Program-made: the position numbers and the translations under genes
Notes under the pieces: generated by a model
Told to the model about the DNA's origin: nothing
Seen by the model: only the letters and a program-made list of their open reading frames with translations
Databases searched by the model: none
Shown here: positions 27,749-36,889 of the stretch, piece by piece
Numbering within the stretch: the stretch's first letter is position 1
Layout of the letters: every line of letters starts with the position of its first letter
DNA from: Granulicella sp. 5B5
GTDB taxonomy: Bacteria > Acidobacteriota > Terriglobia > Terriglobales > Acidobacteriaceae
NCBI RefSeq assembly: GCF_014083945.1
Contig: NZ_CP046444.1
Span: forward strand, 3,472,001 to 3,536,000
Direction of reading: 5' to 3'
DNA length: 64,000 bases

Positions 27749-28456
27749 TTGGCCAGCCGTACATCGCCCGCAATACTTTCCGTCCTCGACCAGGTCTGTC
27801 ACGACATCGCCGTCTGCACCCGCTGCGAACGCCTGCGCGTTTATGGCGAAAATATCGGCCGCGTGAAGCGCCGCATGTATCGCGACCAGGAGTACTGGGC
27901 CAAACCCGTTCCCGGCTTTGGAGACCCCAACGCGCGTATCCACGTGCTCGGGCTAGCACCGGGCGCACACGGAGCCAACCGCACCGGCCGCCCCTTCACC
28001 GGTGATGCCTCGGGGGACTTCATGTACGACGTCCTCCATGAGCTTGGCCTCGCGACCAAGCCGAAGGCCATCAGCCGCGACGACGGCCTCAAGCTCCGCA
28101 AGCTCTGGATCTCGTCGGTCGTCCGCTGCGCCCCGCCCGGCGATAAGCCGGCCCCACAGGAGATCCGCAACTGCGCTCCGCATCTCACTGCGGAGATCGC
28201 CGAGCTGAAGAAGGTGCGCGTCGTCGTCTGCCTCGGCAAGATCGCCTGGGACGGCTTCCTCGCCCACCTGCTCGCGCAGGGTGTCATCGAGCGGCGCTCA
28301 GCCTACACCTTCTCACACGGCGCCGAGTACACGCTGCCCAACGGCCTCAAGCTGCTCGGCTGCTACCATCCCTCGCTGCGCAACACGAACACCGGCCGCC
28401 TTAACCGCCCCATGTTCGCGAAGGTCTTCGTCCGCGCACTGGAGCTTGCGTTCTGA
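27749..28456 (+). CDS. Family-5 uracil-DNA glycosylase (UDGb-like)
   Basis: 235 aa. Family-5 motif GLAPGAHGANRTGRPFTGD and the downstream CYHPSLRNTNTGR, with an Fe-S-type CTRC pair (Cys23, Cys26) and further Cys in VVRCAPP and IRNCAP that complete the four ligands. These enzymes excise uracil and some deaminated purines from DNA. The start is a TTG just before ASRTSPAIL. Same strand as the Crp-type gene. Confidence 0.87.
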   Translation: MASRTSPAILSVLDQVCHDIAVCTRCERLRVYGENIGRVKRRMYRDQEYWAKPVPGFGDPNARIHVLGLAPGAHGANRTGRPFTGDASGDFMYDVLHELGLATKPKAISRDDGLKLRKLWISSVVRCAPPGDKPAPQEIRNCAPHLTAEIAELKKVRVVVCLGKIAWDGFLAHLLAQGVIERRSAYTFSHGAEYTLPNGLKLLGCYHPSLRNTNTGRLNRPMFAKVFVRALELAF

Positions 28457-28544
28457 AGCGGGCGCACTTGACACGGACGATAGAATAAAAACAGGGAACA
28501 GGCGCGGCTACACCGCTGTCGACGCAGGTTTTCTTGTCCATGAA

Positions 28545-28631
28545 GGCGGGATCAGACCTTTGCAAGTCCGGCGACAAGCCGCCTTCTTTGAAGACTTTGG
28601 ATCGAAAAGTATGGGAGGGGAGGGGTGGGGG
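28545..28631 (-). repeat. Dispersed C-rich repeat, copy 1 (minus orientation)
   Basis: On the minus strand it opens CCCCCACCCCTCCCCTCCC, then a ...TACTTTT-GAT-CAAAGTCTT segment; 38 of its first 41 bases match 35035-35075. Homology resumes at GGACTTG..AAGGTC..ATCCC-GCC, so the unit is about 88 bp. It lies between the uracil-glycosylase and YtxH genes. Confidence 0.75.
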
Positions 28632-28720
28632 TGTCACACTCCAATATGACTTTGTTGCATGAAACAGGAAACCTGATGCCATGCAGTTGAGTCCTATGCA
28701 AGTAGCTAGGAGGCTTACAC

Positions 28721-29026
28721 ATGCGTAGCAGACACTTCTTTTTTGCCCTTGGGGTTGGTGCAGCGGTCGGTGGTGTTTTGGCGCTGCTCTACGCTCCGCA
28801 GACCGGCGCCACGACGCGCAAGAAGCTGAAGCGGAACTTCGAAGACCTCGGCGATACGCTCGAAGACGCAGCCGAGTATCTGAAGGACCAGGCCGAACGC
28901 CTCGGCAAGGAAGCCGAACGCTTTATCGAGGCCAGCAAGGACCAGTTCGAGGACGTCGTTGATGCCGCCAACGGTGTCGTCAAGAGCGCCACCAAGGCAA
29001 CCCGGTCGGTCTCCAAACTCATCTAG
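28721..29026 (+). CDS. YtxH-domain small membrane protein
   Basis: 101 aa. One N-terminal helix with the YtxH signature (FFALGVGAAVGGVLALLYAPQTG) and a C-terminal amphipathic, coiled-coil-like tail rich in Lys/Glu/Asp. Stress-associated family of unknown mechanism. RBS AGGAGG lies 10 nt upstream. Ends at a strong terminator. Confidence 0.85.
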   Translation: MRSRHFFFALGVGAAVGGVLALLYAPQTGATTRKKLKRNFEDLGDTLEDAAEYLKDQAERLGKEAERFIEASKDQFEDVVDAANGVVKSATKATRSVSKLI

Positions 29027-29071
29027 AGTTACAGAACCTGACGTAAAAGGGTTCGCAGGTCTTCCAAGAAA

Positions 29072-29104
29072 AACCCGCAGCTTCGGCTGCGGGTTCCTTT
29101 TTTG
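29072..29104 (+). terminator. Rho-independent terminator of ytxH
   Basis: AACCCGCAGC-TTCG-GCTGCGGGTT followed by CCTTTTTTG: ten perfect pairs, a UUCG loop and a U-run. Confidence 0.92.
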
Positions 29105-29107
29105 CCG

Positions 29108-29608
29108 CTACGGCTCCGGTGGCCCGACTGTGATCACAAAGTAGGTGCACTGCGTATCGCCCGCGTTCTTGACGTAGTGCAGATCGCCTGCGCAGCAGAT
29201 GCCGACATCGCCTGCCCGCATGGTGCGGATCACGCCGTTGGTCATCAGCTCGCAGATGCCCTCTTTGACGCACCATATCTCGCTGTGCAGGTGCTTTCCT
29301 ACGGGCTCATGCACGGCGCCCGGTTGCTGCACCGACTCATGCATCTCCAGCCGGATGTTGCCCGCGGTCAGCATCCCGGCCAGATACGCGAATGACTCAT
29401 GCCCATTCGAGCCGTGGCCTTTGCCCGGTGTGTAGACTCCGGAGACGATGGTAGGCAACTGGCCCTTGCTGGCGCCAAACCCCGGCGTCGGCTCACCCTT
29501 CACGGGATGGTCAGCATCCCCGGCGGCTTGACTCAGGGCGCTCTCCGGCAGCAACGCAGTGGCCGCGAGCAGGGAGGGGAGCAGGGTGGCAAACGAACGA
29601 CGATCCAT
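29108..29608 (-). CDS. Secreted cupin-domain protein
   Basis: 166 aa. Begins MDRRSFATLLPSLLAATALL, a possible twin-arginine signal. Cupin motif 1 (HEPVGKHLHSEIWCVKEG) and motif 2 (GDVGICCAGDLHYVKN) supply metal-binding His/Glu residues. Substrate unknown. A terminator hairpin of clpC lies just upstream of its start, so it has its own promoter. Confidence 0.82.
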   Translation of the reverse strand: MDRRSFATLLPSLLAATALLPESALSQAAGDADHPVKGEPTPGFGASKGQLPTIVSGVYTPGKGHGSNGHESFAYLAGMLTAGNIRLEMHESVQQPGAVHEPVGKHLHSEIWCVKEGICELMTNGVIRTMRAGDVGICCAGDLHYVKNAGDTQCTYFVITVGPPEP

Positions 29609-29630
29609 TCAGAAATGTCCTCCGGTAAAA

Positions 29631-29663
29631 CGATACGCCCAGCCTGTCAGGCTGGGCGTATCG
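29631..29663 (-). terminator. Terminator hairpin downstream of clpC
   Basis: Perfect 15-base arms (CGATACGCCCAGCCT and complement) with a 3-nt loop, 23 bp after the clpC stop. Confidence 0.8.
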
Positions 29664-29685
29664 GCTGTGAATTCCGTTCCGGATG

Positions 29686-32163
29686 TCAGACCGTTGTCAG
29701 TGCCAGACCCGCCGCCTTCTCCTCGCCTTCGGCCGCAACCGGGCGATAGTAGAGCTGGTTGCTCTCCAGATACACCTCGAGGAACGCAGGCCGCTCGGCG
29801 ATCAGCCCAGCGATGAGCGCCTCGGAGAGTGGGTCCTCGATGTACTTCTGCAAAGCCCTGCGCAGCGGCCGTGCTCCGTAACTGCGGTCTGTGAGCGTCT
29901 TATCCAGTATCCAGCGCTGCGCATCGTCGCGGACGGAGATCGTGATCGCCTTGTGCACCAGGTTGGTGTTCAACTGCTGCACCAGCAGGTCCATGATCTG
30001 CATCAGGTCGGAGTCGGAGAGTGACGTGAAGACGATCACTTCATCGAGACGGTTGAGGAACTCGGGGTTGAAGGTGCGCTTCACCTCGCTCATCACCATC
30101 TCCTGCATCTTCTCGAGCACGACCTCATCCTTGCTCGATTGGAAGCCGAGGCCCTCGCGCTTCATCAGGTGCTTGGCGCCGATGTTCGAGGTCATGATGA
30201 TGATCGTGTTCTTGAAGTCGACCGTGTTGCCGAGACCGTCGGTTAGCTGGCCGTCTTCAAATACCTGCAGCAGCAGGTTGAAGACGTCCGGATGAGCTTT
30301 CTCGACCTCGTCCAGCAATACGACGGAGTACGGAGACCGCTTCACGCGTTCCGTGAGCTGGCCGCCTTCTTCGTAGCCGACGTAGCCCGGAGGCGAACCG
30401 ATCAGCTTCGAGACCGAGTGCTTCTCCATGAACTCCGACATATCGAAGCGGATGAGCGACTTCTCCGAGCCGAAGAGGAACTGCGCCAGCGTACGCGCCA
30501 TCTCCGTCTTGCCGACACCTGTTGGCCCAAGGAACAGGAAGCTGCCGATCGGGCGCGCTGGGTTCTTGAGGCCTGCGCGCGAACGACGGATCGCACGAGC
30601 AAGAGCAGAGATCGCCTTGTCCTGCGCGATGACCCGTTTGTGGAGTTCTTCCTCCACGCGCAACAGCTTCTGTGTCTCTTCTTCCTTGATGGAAGTGATC
30701 GGGACACCCGTCCAGCGGCTGACGACGTCTTCGATGTCCTCGCGCGTGACGATGCCCGAACTCGACTCGTCGAGGTGGTACTTGTCGCGCAGCACGCGAA
30801 GGTTCTCGCGCTCCTTGCGCTCCTCGTCGGAGTAGAAGCGCGCCTTCTCGAACTCGTGGTTCGCGATGGCGTTCTCCATACGGTGCACGATGAACTTGAT
30901 GCGCTTCTGTACCTCGGTCAACTCTTCAGGCAGCGTGGTCTGACGCAGCTTTACGCGAGCGCCGGCCTCGTCGATTAGATCGATGGCCTTGTCCGGCAGG
31001 AAGCGGTCCGGGATGTAACGGTTGGAGTGCGAGACCGAGAAGGTGATCGCGTCGTCGGTGTAGCTGACGGCGTGGAACTTCTCGTACTTCTCGCGGATAC
31101 CCATGATGATCTTGATGGCATCCTCTTCGTTTGGCGGAGGAACCTTTACGGCCTGGAAGCGTCGTTCGAGCGAGCGGTCCTTCTCGATGGACTTGCGATA
31201 CTCCGCAGGGGTGGTGGCTCCGATGCACTGGATCTCGCCACGGCTCAGCGCCGGCTTGAGGATGTTTGCCGCATCGAGTGAACCTTCCGCTGAGCCAGCG
31301 CCAACCAGGGTGTGCAGCTCGTCGATGAAGACGATGCAGTTCTGGTTTTCCATCAGCTCTTTCATGATGGTCTTGAGGCGCTCTTCGAACTGGCCGCGGT
31401 ATTTGGTTCCCGCGACGATCAGCGAGAGGTCCAGCGAGAGAACACGCTTGTCGGCGAGGAAGCTCGGTACTTCGCCGTCGGCGATCTTTTGCGCGAGGCC
31501 TTCGACGATGGCTGTTTTGCCGACACCGGGTTCGCCGATGAGGACAGGGTTGTTCTTGGTGCGGCGGCAGAGGATCTGGATGACACGTTCGACCTCGAAG
31601 TCGCGGCCGACCAGCGGATCGAGTTGCTGGTCGCTCGCGGCCTGCGTCAGGTCGCGGCTGAACTCGGCCAGCATGGACTGCTCCTGCTGGTTGCCGCCGC
31701 GCTGCTTGCTGCCGCTTTGCGCGGCCGGCTTCTCCTGCGTGGTGCGCTGCAACTCCTCGCGGATGGCCGTGAGGCGCAAGCCGCGCTCGGTGAGGATCTC
31801 CGCTGCGAAGCACTTCTCTTCGCGCAGCAGGCCGAGCAGAAGGTGTTCTGTGCCGATGTGTTTGTGGCTCAGCCTCTCAGCTTCTTCGGCTGCGTAGGCT
31901 AGCACGCGCTTGCACTCGTTGGAGAGCGGAAGATCGACCGAGGTCGATACCTTCTCGCGCACCGTGGTGTGCTGTTCAATCTGTTTGCGGATGGATTCGA
32001 CCGAGGCGTGCGAGCGCAGAAAGCGATTGGTGAGTGCTTTATCTTCGCGCAGCAGGCCCAGCAAGAGATGTTCGGTTTCGATGTATGGTGAGCCGAACTG
32101 GCTCGCCTCGTAGCGCGCGAAGAAAATCACGCGCCGCGCCTTTTCTGTGTAGCGTTCGAACAT
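29686..32163 (-). CDS. clpC: ATP-dependent Clp protease ATP-binding subunit ClpC
   Basis: 825 aa starting at [15 protein letters not shown] after GGGGG; the frame extends 30 codons further but lacks family similarity. Two N-terminal Clp repeats ([13 protein letters not shown] and [13 protein letters not shown]), first AAA+ module (GEPGVGKTA), a UVR-like middle helix pair ([16 protein letters not shown]) and second AAA+ module ([11 protein letters not shown]). It unfolds substrates for ClpP. No ctsR/mcsAB genes accompany it, unlike Firmicutes. Monocistronic. Confidence 0.95.
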   Translation of the reverse strand: MFERYTEKARRVIFFARYEASQFGSPYIETEHLLLGLLREDKALTNRFLRSHASVESIRKQIEQHTTVREKVSTSVDLPLSNECKRVLAYAAEEAERLSHKHIGTEHLLLGLLREEKCFAAEILTERGLRLTAIREELQRTTQEKPAAQSGSKQRGGNQQEQSMLAEFSRDLTQAASDQQLDPLVGRDFEVERVIQILCRRTKNNPVLIGEPGVGKTAIVEGLAQKIADGEVPSFLADKRVLSLDLSLIVAGTKYRGQFEERLKTIMKELMENQNCIVFIDELHTLVGAGSAEGSLDAANILKPALSRGEIQCIGATTPAEYRKSIEKDRSLERRFQAVKVPPPNEEDAIKIIMGIREKYEKFHAVSYTDDAITFSVSHSNRYIPDRFLPDKAIDLIDEAGARVKLRQTTLPEELTEVQKRIKFIVHRMENAIANHEFEKARFYSDEERKERENLRVLRDKYHLDESSSGIVTREDIEDVVSRWTGVPITSIKEEETQKLLRVEEELHKRVIAQDKAISALARAIRRSRAGLKNPARPIGSFLFLGPTGVGKTEMARTLAQFLFGSEKSLIRFDMSEFMEKHSVSKLIGSPPGYVGYEEGGQLTERVKRSPYSVVLLDEVEKAHPDVFNLLLQVFEDGQLTDGLGNTVDFKNTIIIMTSNIGAKHLMKREGLGFQSSKDEVVLEKMQEMVMSEVKRTFNPEFLNRLDEVIVFTSLSDSDLMQIMDLLVQQLNTNLVHKAITISVRDDAQRWILDKTLTDRSYGARPLRRALQKYIEDPLSEALIAGLIAERPAFLEVYLESNQLYYRPVAAEGEEKAAGLALTTV

Positions 32164-32433
32164 GCTCCCCCTTCGAACCGTCGCCCCCGCGCTTTGGGGT
32201 ACTACCTGGGTTGCTACAAGGGCGCGGTCTGCGAATGACGATTGCGTGGCCACCGTCGCGGTCGGTTGCGGCGGAGAGGACTGAAAGCCCTGCCTGGGGC
32301 GCGTGCGGCTCTCAGTGAGTTACTAGACAGTTTATTCGCAGTAGCCCCCGAAAGAAAGGGCTGCGCACACTGACAACCGCCGAAACAGGCCTTTCTGTGG
32401 GAAACGCGTCAGAAATCGCCCGGTTTGTTGACC

Positions 32434-33138
32434 CTACGCAGAAACCAGCTGACCGTTCTTCAAACGCAGGGTCCTATCGCATCGTGCTGCGAACTCCAGG
32501 TTGTGGGTGACCAGCACGCTGGCGAGGTGGTTGTCGCGGTGCAACGTCTGCAGAAGCTCGAAGACGCGCTCGGCGGTGGCGCCGTCGAGGTCGCCGGTGG
32601 GTTCGTCCGCCAGCAGGAGTTTGGGCTTGGCGATGAGAGCGCGAGCGATGGATAGCCGTTGCTGCTCGCCGCCGGAGAGCTCGCCGGAGCGGTTGTCGGC
32701 GCGCTCGGCCAGGCCGACGCGGGCGAGCCAGGCGGCGGCTTCAGCCAGTGCGGTGGGTTTTGCTACTCCTTGCGCGAGCAGAGGCATTGCGACGTTCTCT
32801 ACCGCTGTGAACTCCGGTAGAAGGTAGTGGAACTGCCAGACGTAGCCCATCTTGCGGTTGCGGTAGGCTGCGGCTTCGCGCGGGGTGAGGTGTGTGACGT
32901 TGGTGCTGCCGCACCAGACTTCACCGGCGGTTGGCTTGTCGAGCGCGGCCAGCAAATGCAGCAGGGAGGACTTGCCTGCGCCGCTCTCGCCGACGATGGC
33001 GACCATCTCGCCTGCGGCGACCTCGAAGCTGAGGCTGCGGAAGAGCTGCAGCGCTGCGCCTCCGGCCTTCAGCGGCGCATAGGTCTTCTCCAGCGCGACC
33101 GCGCGCAGGACCGGAGGCTGTTGTGGGGTGGCTTGCAT
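32434..33138 (-). CDS. lolD: ABC transporter ATPase, LolD type
   Basis: 234 aa ABC ATPase of the MacB/LolD class: Walker A GESGAGKSS, Q-loop VWQFHYLLPEFTAVEN, signature LSGGEQQRLSIARAL, Walker B LLLADEPTGDLD and VTHN. With the LolC/E-type permease two genes upstream it forms a lipoprotein-release complex in the inner membrane. Its ATG overlaps the preceding gene's TGA by one base. Confidence 0.87.
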   Translation of the reverse strand: MQATPQQPPVLRAVALEKTYAPLKAGGAALQLFRSLSFEVAAGEMVAIVGESGAGKSSLLHLLAALDKPTAGEVWCGSTNVTHLTPREAAAYRNRKMGYVWQFHYLLPEFTAVENVAMPLLAQGVAKPTALAEAAAWLARVGLAERADNRSGELSGGEQQRLSIARALIAKPKLLLADEPTGDLDGATAERVFELLQTLHRDNHLASVLVTHNLEFAARCDRTLRLKNGQLVSA

Positions 33139-33626
33139 CAGGCGGTCGTCGTCTCAGTCTTCGTCTCTGCGGGAACGTGGCTCTTCGGCTCCTGCCATTC
33201 GGGCGCGAAGGCTACTCCGAGACGGTTCCAGGCGTTGATCTGGGCGATGGCGTGTGTGAGGTCAACGAGGTCCTTGTCCTGGAAGTACTCGTTCACAGCG
33301 GCGTATTCGGCATCCGAGGTCTCGTTGCCGTCGAGCTTCGTGAGGCGGTCGGTCCAGGCGAGTGCGGCGCGTTCGCGCGGGGTGAAGGCATCGGAGCTCT
33401 GCCAGTCGCGGGTCGCTTCGATGCGTGTCTGTGGCTCGTTGTGGTGCCTGAGGTCCGAGGTGTGCATGCCGATGCAGAAGTGGCAGCCGTTAACGATGGA
33501 TGCGCGCAGCTTCACATACTCCAGCAGTACCGGCTCGAGCTGCGTGTCGAGACGGAGCGTCTTGCCGAGGTTGAGCATCGCCTCGTAGGTCTTGGGCGAC
33601 AGTTTCGGATAGGACAGTCTTGCCAT
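33138..33626 (-). CDS. Carboxymuconolactone decarboxylase / AhpD-like protein
   Basis: 162 aa with the AhpD redox motif in VNGCHFCIGMHTSDL (Cys-x2-Cys-x3-His), the catalytic centre of alkylhydroperoxidase-like proteins. It sits inside the lolC-lolD operon, 60 bp after the permease and overlapping lolD. The C-terminus adds a short Thr-rich tail. Its partner in peroxide reduction is not in this window. Confidence 0.87.
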   Translation of the reverse strand: MARLSYPKLSPKTYEAMLNLGKTLRLDTQLEPVLLEYVKLRASIVNGCHFCIGMHTSDLRHHNEPQTRIEATRDWQSSDAFTPRERAALAWTDRLTKLDGNETSDAEYAAVNEYFQDKDLVDLTHAIAQINAWNRLGVAFAPEWQEPKSHVPAETKTETTTA

Positions 33627-33686
33627 GGTTACCTCCAGCGTATTCGATGATGGGACATAAACGCAGGACTGCGAGTTACGTGAGCG

Positions 33687-34973
33687 CTATTCGTACCGCA
33701 GAGCCTCGGCGGGAAGGACGCTCGCTGCCGAGCTCGATGGGTAGAGCGTGGCCAGCAGCGCCATGCCCAGGGAGACGGCCGCGACGACCAGCGCGTCCAC
33801 GATGCGCGGAGCGAAGGGCAGCGTGTCGATGGAGTAGACGCTCGCGTCCAGGTGGATGAAGTGGTAGTGCGAGCCGAGCACGCTGGCGACGTAGCCGATG
33901 ACGAGTCCGAGCAATGTTCCGATGGCGGAGATGAGCAGGCCTTGCAGCAGGAAGATGCGGCGTATCTGCTCGGCGCTGACGCCGAAGCTCATCATCACGG
34001 CGATGTCGCGGGTCTTCTCCATCACCATCATGGTGAGCGCGATGAGGATGTTGAGTGCGGCGACGACGACGATCAGCGCCAGCACGATGAAGGTGACAAC
34101 CTGTTCGAGCTTCATGGCGCGGAAGAGCTCGCGGTTCTGCTCCATCCAGTTGGTGGACTGGAAGCCGGGGCCTGCGGCCTGTTCGAGCGCCTTGCCGACC
34201 TCGCCTGCCTTGTAGAGGTCGTCGATGCGGAAGCTCATGACGCTGATGAGGTCAGGCTCGATGAAGAGCTTCTGCGCGTCGGCGAGGCGCATGAAGGCGT
34301 AGCTCGAGTCGTACTGGTAGAAGCCCGAGCTGAAGATGCCGGTGATTTGAAATCGCTGGTACTTGGGCACCAGGCCCAGGGGGGTGAGCTCGCCCTGCGG
34401 GCTGGTAACGAGGACCGAGTCACCGACCTGCGCGCCGAGTGTGCTGGCGAGGTCGCCGCCGATGACGATGGGCGGGATGGCGCCATCGCCCTCGCTGGCG
34501 GCGCCCTGCGGTACGAGCGGGGCGTAGGTGCCCTGGTGGACGCTCTGGAGCAGGTCGCCGACCTTGAGCTCGTCGGCGGGTACGATGCCCTTGATGAGGG
34601 CGCCGCCGGAGCGGGCGCCACGGGAGATGAGGACTTGTCCGTAGAGGCCGGGGGCGACGGCTTGCACGTGCGGGACGGTGGCGAGGCGGGCCATGAGGGG
34701 GCGCCAGTCGCGGATGCCGTCGCCGGCGACGCGGAGCAGCTCCACGTGGGCGGTCGCGCCGACGAGGCGGTCCTGCAGGTCGCGGCGCATGCCGTTGGTG
34801 ACGGCGAGGGCAATGATCAGGGCAGCGACTCCGGCGGCCACGCCGACGACCGAGATGGCCGTGACCAGGCCGACGACCTTGTGGCCGCGGGCTGTTCTTC
34901 CTTTGCCGCGGGCGCTGGTCTCGCGGCGGCGGGCGCGGAGGTAGCGCGCGGCCATGAAGAGTTCGAATCGCAT
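33687..34973 (-). CDS. LolC/LolE-type lipoprotein-releasing permease
   Basis: 428 aa. Starts MRFELFMAARYLRARR, the LolCE N-terminal pattern. Helix 1 (about 35-60) is followed by a large periplasmic MacB-like domain (about 65-280) and three C-terminal helices in the FtsX domain. A basic insert between the N-terminal motif and helix 1 (RRRETSARGKGRTARGHK) is longer than usual. It extracts lipoproteins from the inner membrane with LolD. First gene of the operon. Confidence 0.9.
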   Translation of the reverse strand: MRFELFMAARYLRARRRETSARGKGRTARGHKVVGLVTAISVVGVAAGVAALIIALAVTNGMRRDLQDRLVGATAHVELLRVAGDGIRDWRPLMARLATVPHVQAVAPGLYGQVLISRGARSGGALIKGIVPADELKVGDLLQSVHQGTYAPLVPQGAASEGDGAIPPIVIGGDLASTLGAQVGDSVLVTSPQGELTPLGLVPKYQRFQITGIFSSGFYQYDSSYAFMRLADAQKLFIEPDLISVMSFRIDDLYKAGEVGKALEQAAGPGFQSTNWMEQNRELFRAMKLEQVVTFIVLALIVVVAALNILIALTMMVMEKTRDIAVMMSFGVSAEQIRRIFLLQGLLISAIGTLLGLVIGYVASVLGSHYHFIHLDASVYSIDTLPFAPRIVDALVVAAVSLGMALLATLYPSSSAASVLPAEALRYE

Positions 34974-34991
34974 TCTGGTTTAACGGTACAG

Positions 34992-35024
34992 GACAGGGAG
35001 TAGGGAATCGGGAGTAGGGAATAG
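34992..35024. repeat. GAGTAGGGAAT microrepeat
   Basis: Two tandem units GGGAGTAGGGAAT(C/A) just upstream of the permease start. Similar phrases occur at 36718-36738 and 38037-38068. Within the 421-bp gap this is followed by two dispersed repeats and a terminator, and no gene. Confidence 0.5.
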
Positions 35025-35034
35025 ATTTGGGCTC

Positions 35035-35122
35035 CCCCCACCCCTCCCCTCCCGTACTTTTTGATTCAAAGTCTTGATTTGTTGCGGGTTGGGGGTGGAC
35101 TTGTGAAGGTCATATCCCCGCC
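35035..35122 (+). repeat. Dispersed C-rich repeat, copy 2
   Basis: Opens CCCCCACCCCTCCCCTCCC and ends GGACTTGTGAAGGTC..ATCCCCGCC, aligned over its ends with the copy at 28545-28631. Confidence 0.75.
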
Positions 35123-35254
35123 TGGGCTATGTGGGCGGTCAGGTCAGCAGACAGTGCTTGCCCTACTTCTATTCTAACGGATTCAGAGCCATGAATCGTT
35201 GATCCCATATCGTTTGGAATGAATGGTTTGCGCGATAAATGGCTTGACAGTCTC

Positions 35255-35322
35255 CGGGAGATTTATGCTGAGACTGAAGTCCCGCCCCTTCAAAACAGGA
35301 CACTTGTTCAGAGCTTCCGTAA
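35255..35322. repeat. Dispersed 68-bp repeat, copy 2
   Basis: Ungapped match to 9013-9080. The palindromic core is degraded on one side here (GAGACTGAAGTCCC). It follows the C-rich repeat within 135 bp. Confidence 0.75.
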
Positions 35323-35336
35323 CTGGAATGAACTCA

Positions 35337-35374
35337 ACACCAACGGCCGGACTATTGCGTCCGGCCGTTGGTGT
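35337..35374. terminator. Terminator hairpin downstream of the alcohol dehydrogenase
   Basis: Perfect 16-base arms (ACACCAACGGCCGGAC and complement) with a 6-nt loop, 20 bp after the dehydrogenase stop. Confidence 0.85.
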
Positions 35375-35394
35375 GGTGAGGCTCGCTGTCGCGT

Positions 35395-36402
35395 TTAGTT
35401 CTTGAGGACTGCGCGGTAGCGGACCTGGTTCTTCTTTACTTTGGCGATGGCCTGGTTGCAGTCCTTCATGGCGAAGCTCTCTGTGATGGCCTTGATGCCG
35501 TGGCGGGCGGCGATGTCGAGCATCTCGTGCAGGTCGCTGGGGCTGCCGGTGGGGCTGCCTGCGACGGCCTTCTGGCCTGCGAGCAGGCTGAACGCCGAGA
35601 TCTGTATGGGCGAGGGTGAAGCGCCAAGAACAACCAGCGTGCCCTTGGGACGCAGCGCGCCGATGAAGCCCTGGAAGTCCTGGTCGGCCGAGACGGTGGA
35701 AAGGATCAGGTCGAAGCTGCCTGCGACCTTCTTCAGGGCGCCGGTATCCCGTGTGTTGACAAAGTGATGCGCGCCGAGCGACTTGGCCTCTTCAGCCTTG
35801 TCGGCGCTTGTGGAAAAGGCTGTGACTTCGCTGCCGAAGGCGTGTGCAAACTGGACGCCCATGTGGCCGAGGCCGCCGATGCCGACCACGCCGACGCGTG
35901 AGGACGGACGGGCGAGCCAGTTGCGCAACGGGCTGTAGACGGTGATGCCGCCACAGAGCAGAGGAGCGACGTTTTCGCTTTCGAGTACTTCCGGGACCGG
36001 GACGGCGAAGCGTGCGTTGACACGGATGGAGCCCGCATAGCCTCCGTTGCGGCCTACGCAGGTGGGCTGTGCCTTGGCACAGAGATGTTCGTCGCCCTTG
36101 CGGCACCACTCGCAGATGCCGCAGCTATCGGCCTGCCAGCCGATGCCGACGCGGTCGCCGACCTTGCGGTCCTGCACGCCTGAGCCGACAGCGGTGATCT
36201 TGCCGACGATCTCGTGGCCCGGGATGAAGGGGTACTTGCTGATGCCCCAGTCGTTATCGATTAGGTGGACGTCGGAGTAACAGACGCCGCAGTGCGTGAT
36301 CTTGACCTCGACCTCGTTGGGCGGCAGCTCCTCGACCTTGTATTTGTATGCCGACAGTTCGGCCCCAGCCGCGTGCGCGGCCCATCCATGAATCTCTGAC
36401 AT
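35395..36402 (-). CDS. Zinc-dependent NAD(P) alcohol dehydrogenase (YahK/cinnamyl-type)
   Basis: 335 aa from MSEIHGWAAHAAG, preceded by AGGGGAA; the frame upstream is spurious. Catalytic zinc region CGVCYSDVHLIDNDWG and GHEIVG, the structural-zinc Cys cluster CGICEWCRKGDEHLC, and the dinucleotide fold VGVVGIGGLGHMG. It reduces aldehydes, probably with NADPH as in the YahK/AdhC group. Single-gene unit. Confidence 0.9.
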   Translation of the reverse strand: MSEIHGWAAHAAGAELSAYKYKVEELPPNEVEVKITHCGVCYSDVHLIDNDWGISKYPFIPGHEIVGKITAVGSGVQDRKVGDRVGIGWQADSCGICEWCRKGDEHLCAKAQPTCVGRNGGYAGSIRVNARFAVPVPEVLESENVAPLLCGGITVYSPLRNWLARPSSRVGVVGIGGLGHMGVQFAHAFGSEVTAFSTSADKAEEAKSLGAHHFVNTRDTGALKKVAGSFDLILSTVSADQDFQGFIGALRPKGTLVVLGASPSPIQISAFSLLAGQKAVAGSPTGSPSDLHEMLDIAARHGIKAITESFAMKDCNQAIAKVKKNQVRYRAVLKN

Positions 36403-36600
36403 TGAAGTAATTTCCCCTGTCGCTAACCCTCGCAAGTGTACTGAGGCCCGGGTGCGTACTTTAAGCTTACAACAGGAGAAACGAGGGAGGCAGGGGGTGG
36501 ATTGTCCCCCGCAAAATGCGGCAGGATACGCTGCAGCAGAGGTGGGTTTTTCCACTCAAAATTGATGCAGGAGTTCGGCGAGTTGTGCGATAATTTGGTT

Positions 36601-36697
36601 GCGCCACTGGTCGGGACGACCCCCACCGGTTGCATCCCTTGATAGGTGGCGCGATTTGAGAGCAAAGGGCTCGCTGGCACCCCCCGGCGGCCCTTTG
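36601..36697. other. Candidate structured RNA or DNA element in a 487-bp gap
   Basis: GCGCCAC (36601-36607) pairs with GTGGCGC (36646-36652); inside is hairpin GGTCG-GGA-CGACC (36609-36621). A second hairpin has arms CAAAGGGC (36663-36670) and GCCCTTTG (36690-36697), extended by an inner GC stem after one bulge. It matches no riboswitch consensus I know. It is about 190 bp upstream of the VWFA gene and 200 bp upstream of the divergent dehydrogenase. The remaining gap holds only a GGAGTAGGGG microrepeat. Confidence 0.4.
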
Positions 36698-36889
36698 TGC
36701 TTAACGACAGTGAGTCGGGAACAGGGAGTTGGGAGTAGGGGAGGTGGCCAATTGAGTATCCGTGACAGCGTGGATCGTTGGGGCGGAGTCGAGCCGGTAC
36801 ATCTGCGTTGAACCCCGCATCCGCGTGGTTGCGTCTATCGTGTTAAGCACAGAGCACGAGAGCAAGCAGGCCATGTTGGAGTTGCAGTT

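Noticed and set aside
36601-36697. Known riboswitch (ZTP, cobalamin, c-di-GMP, TPP)
   Set aside because: Conserved core sequences of those aptamers are missing; only the generic stems are present.
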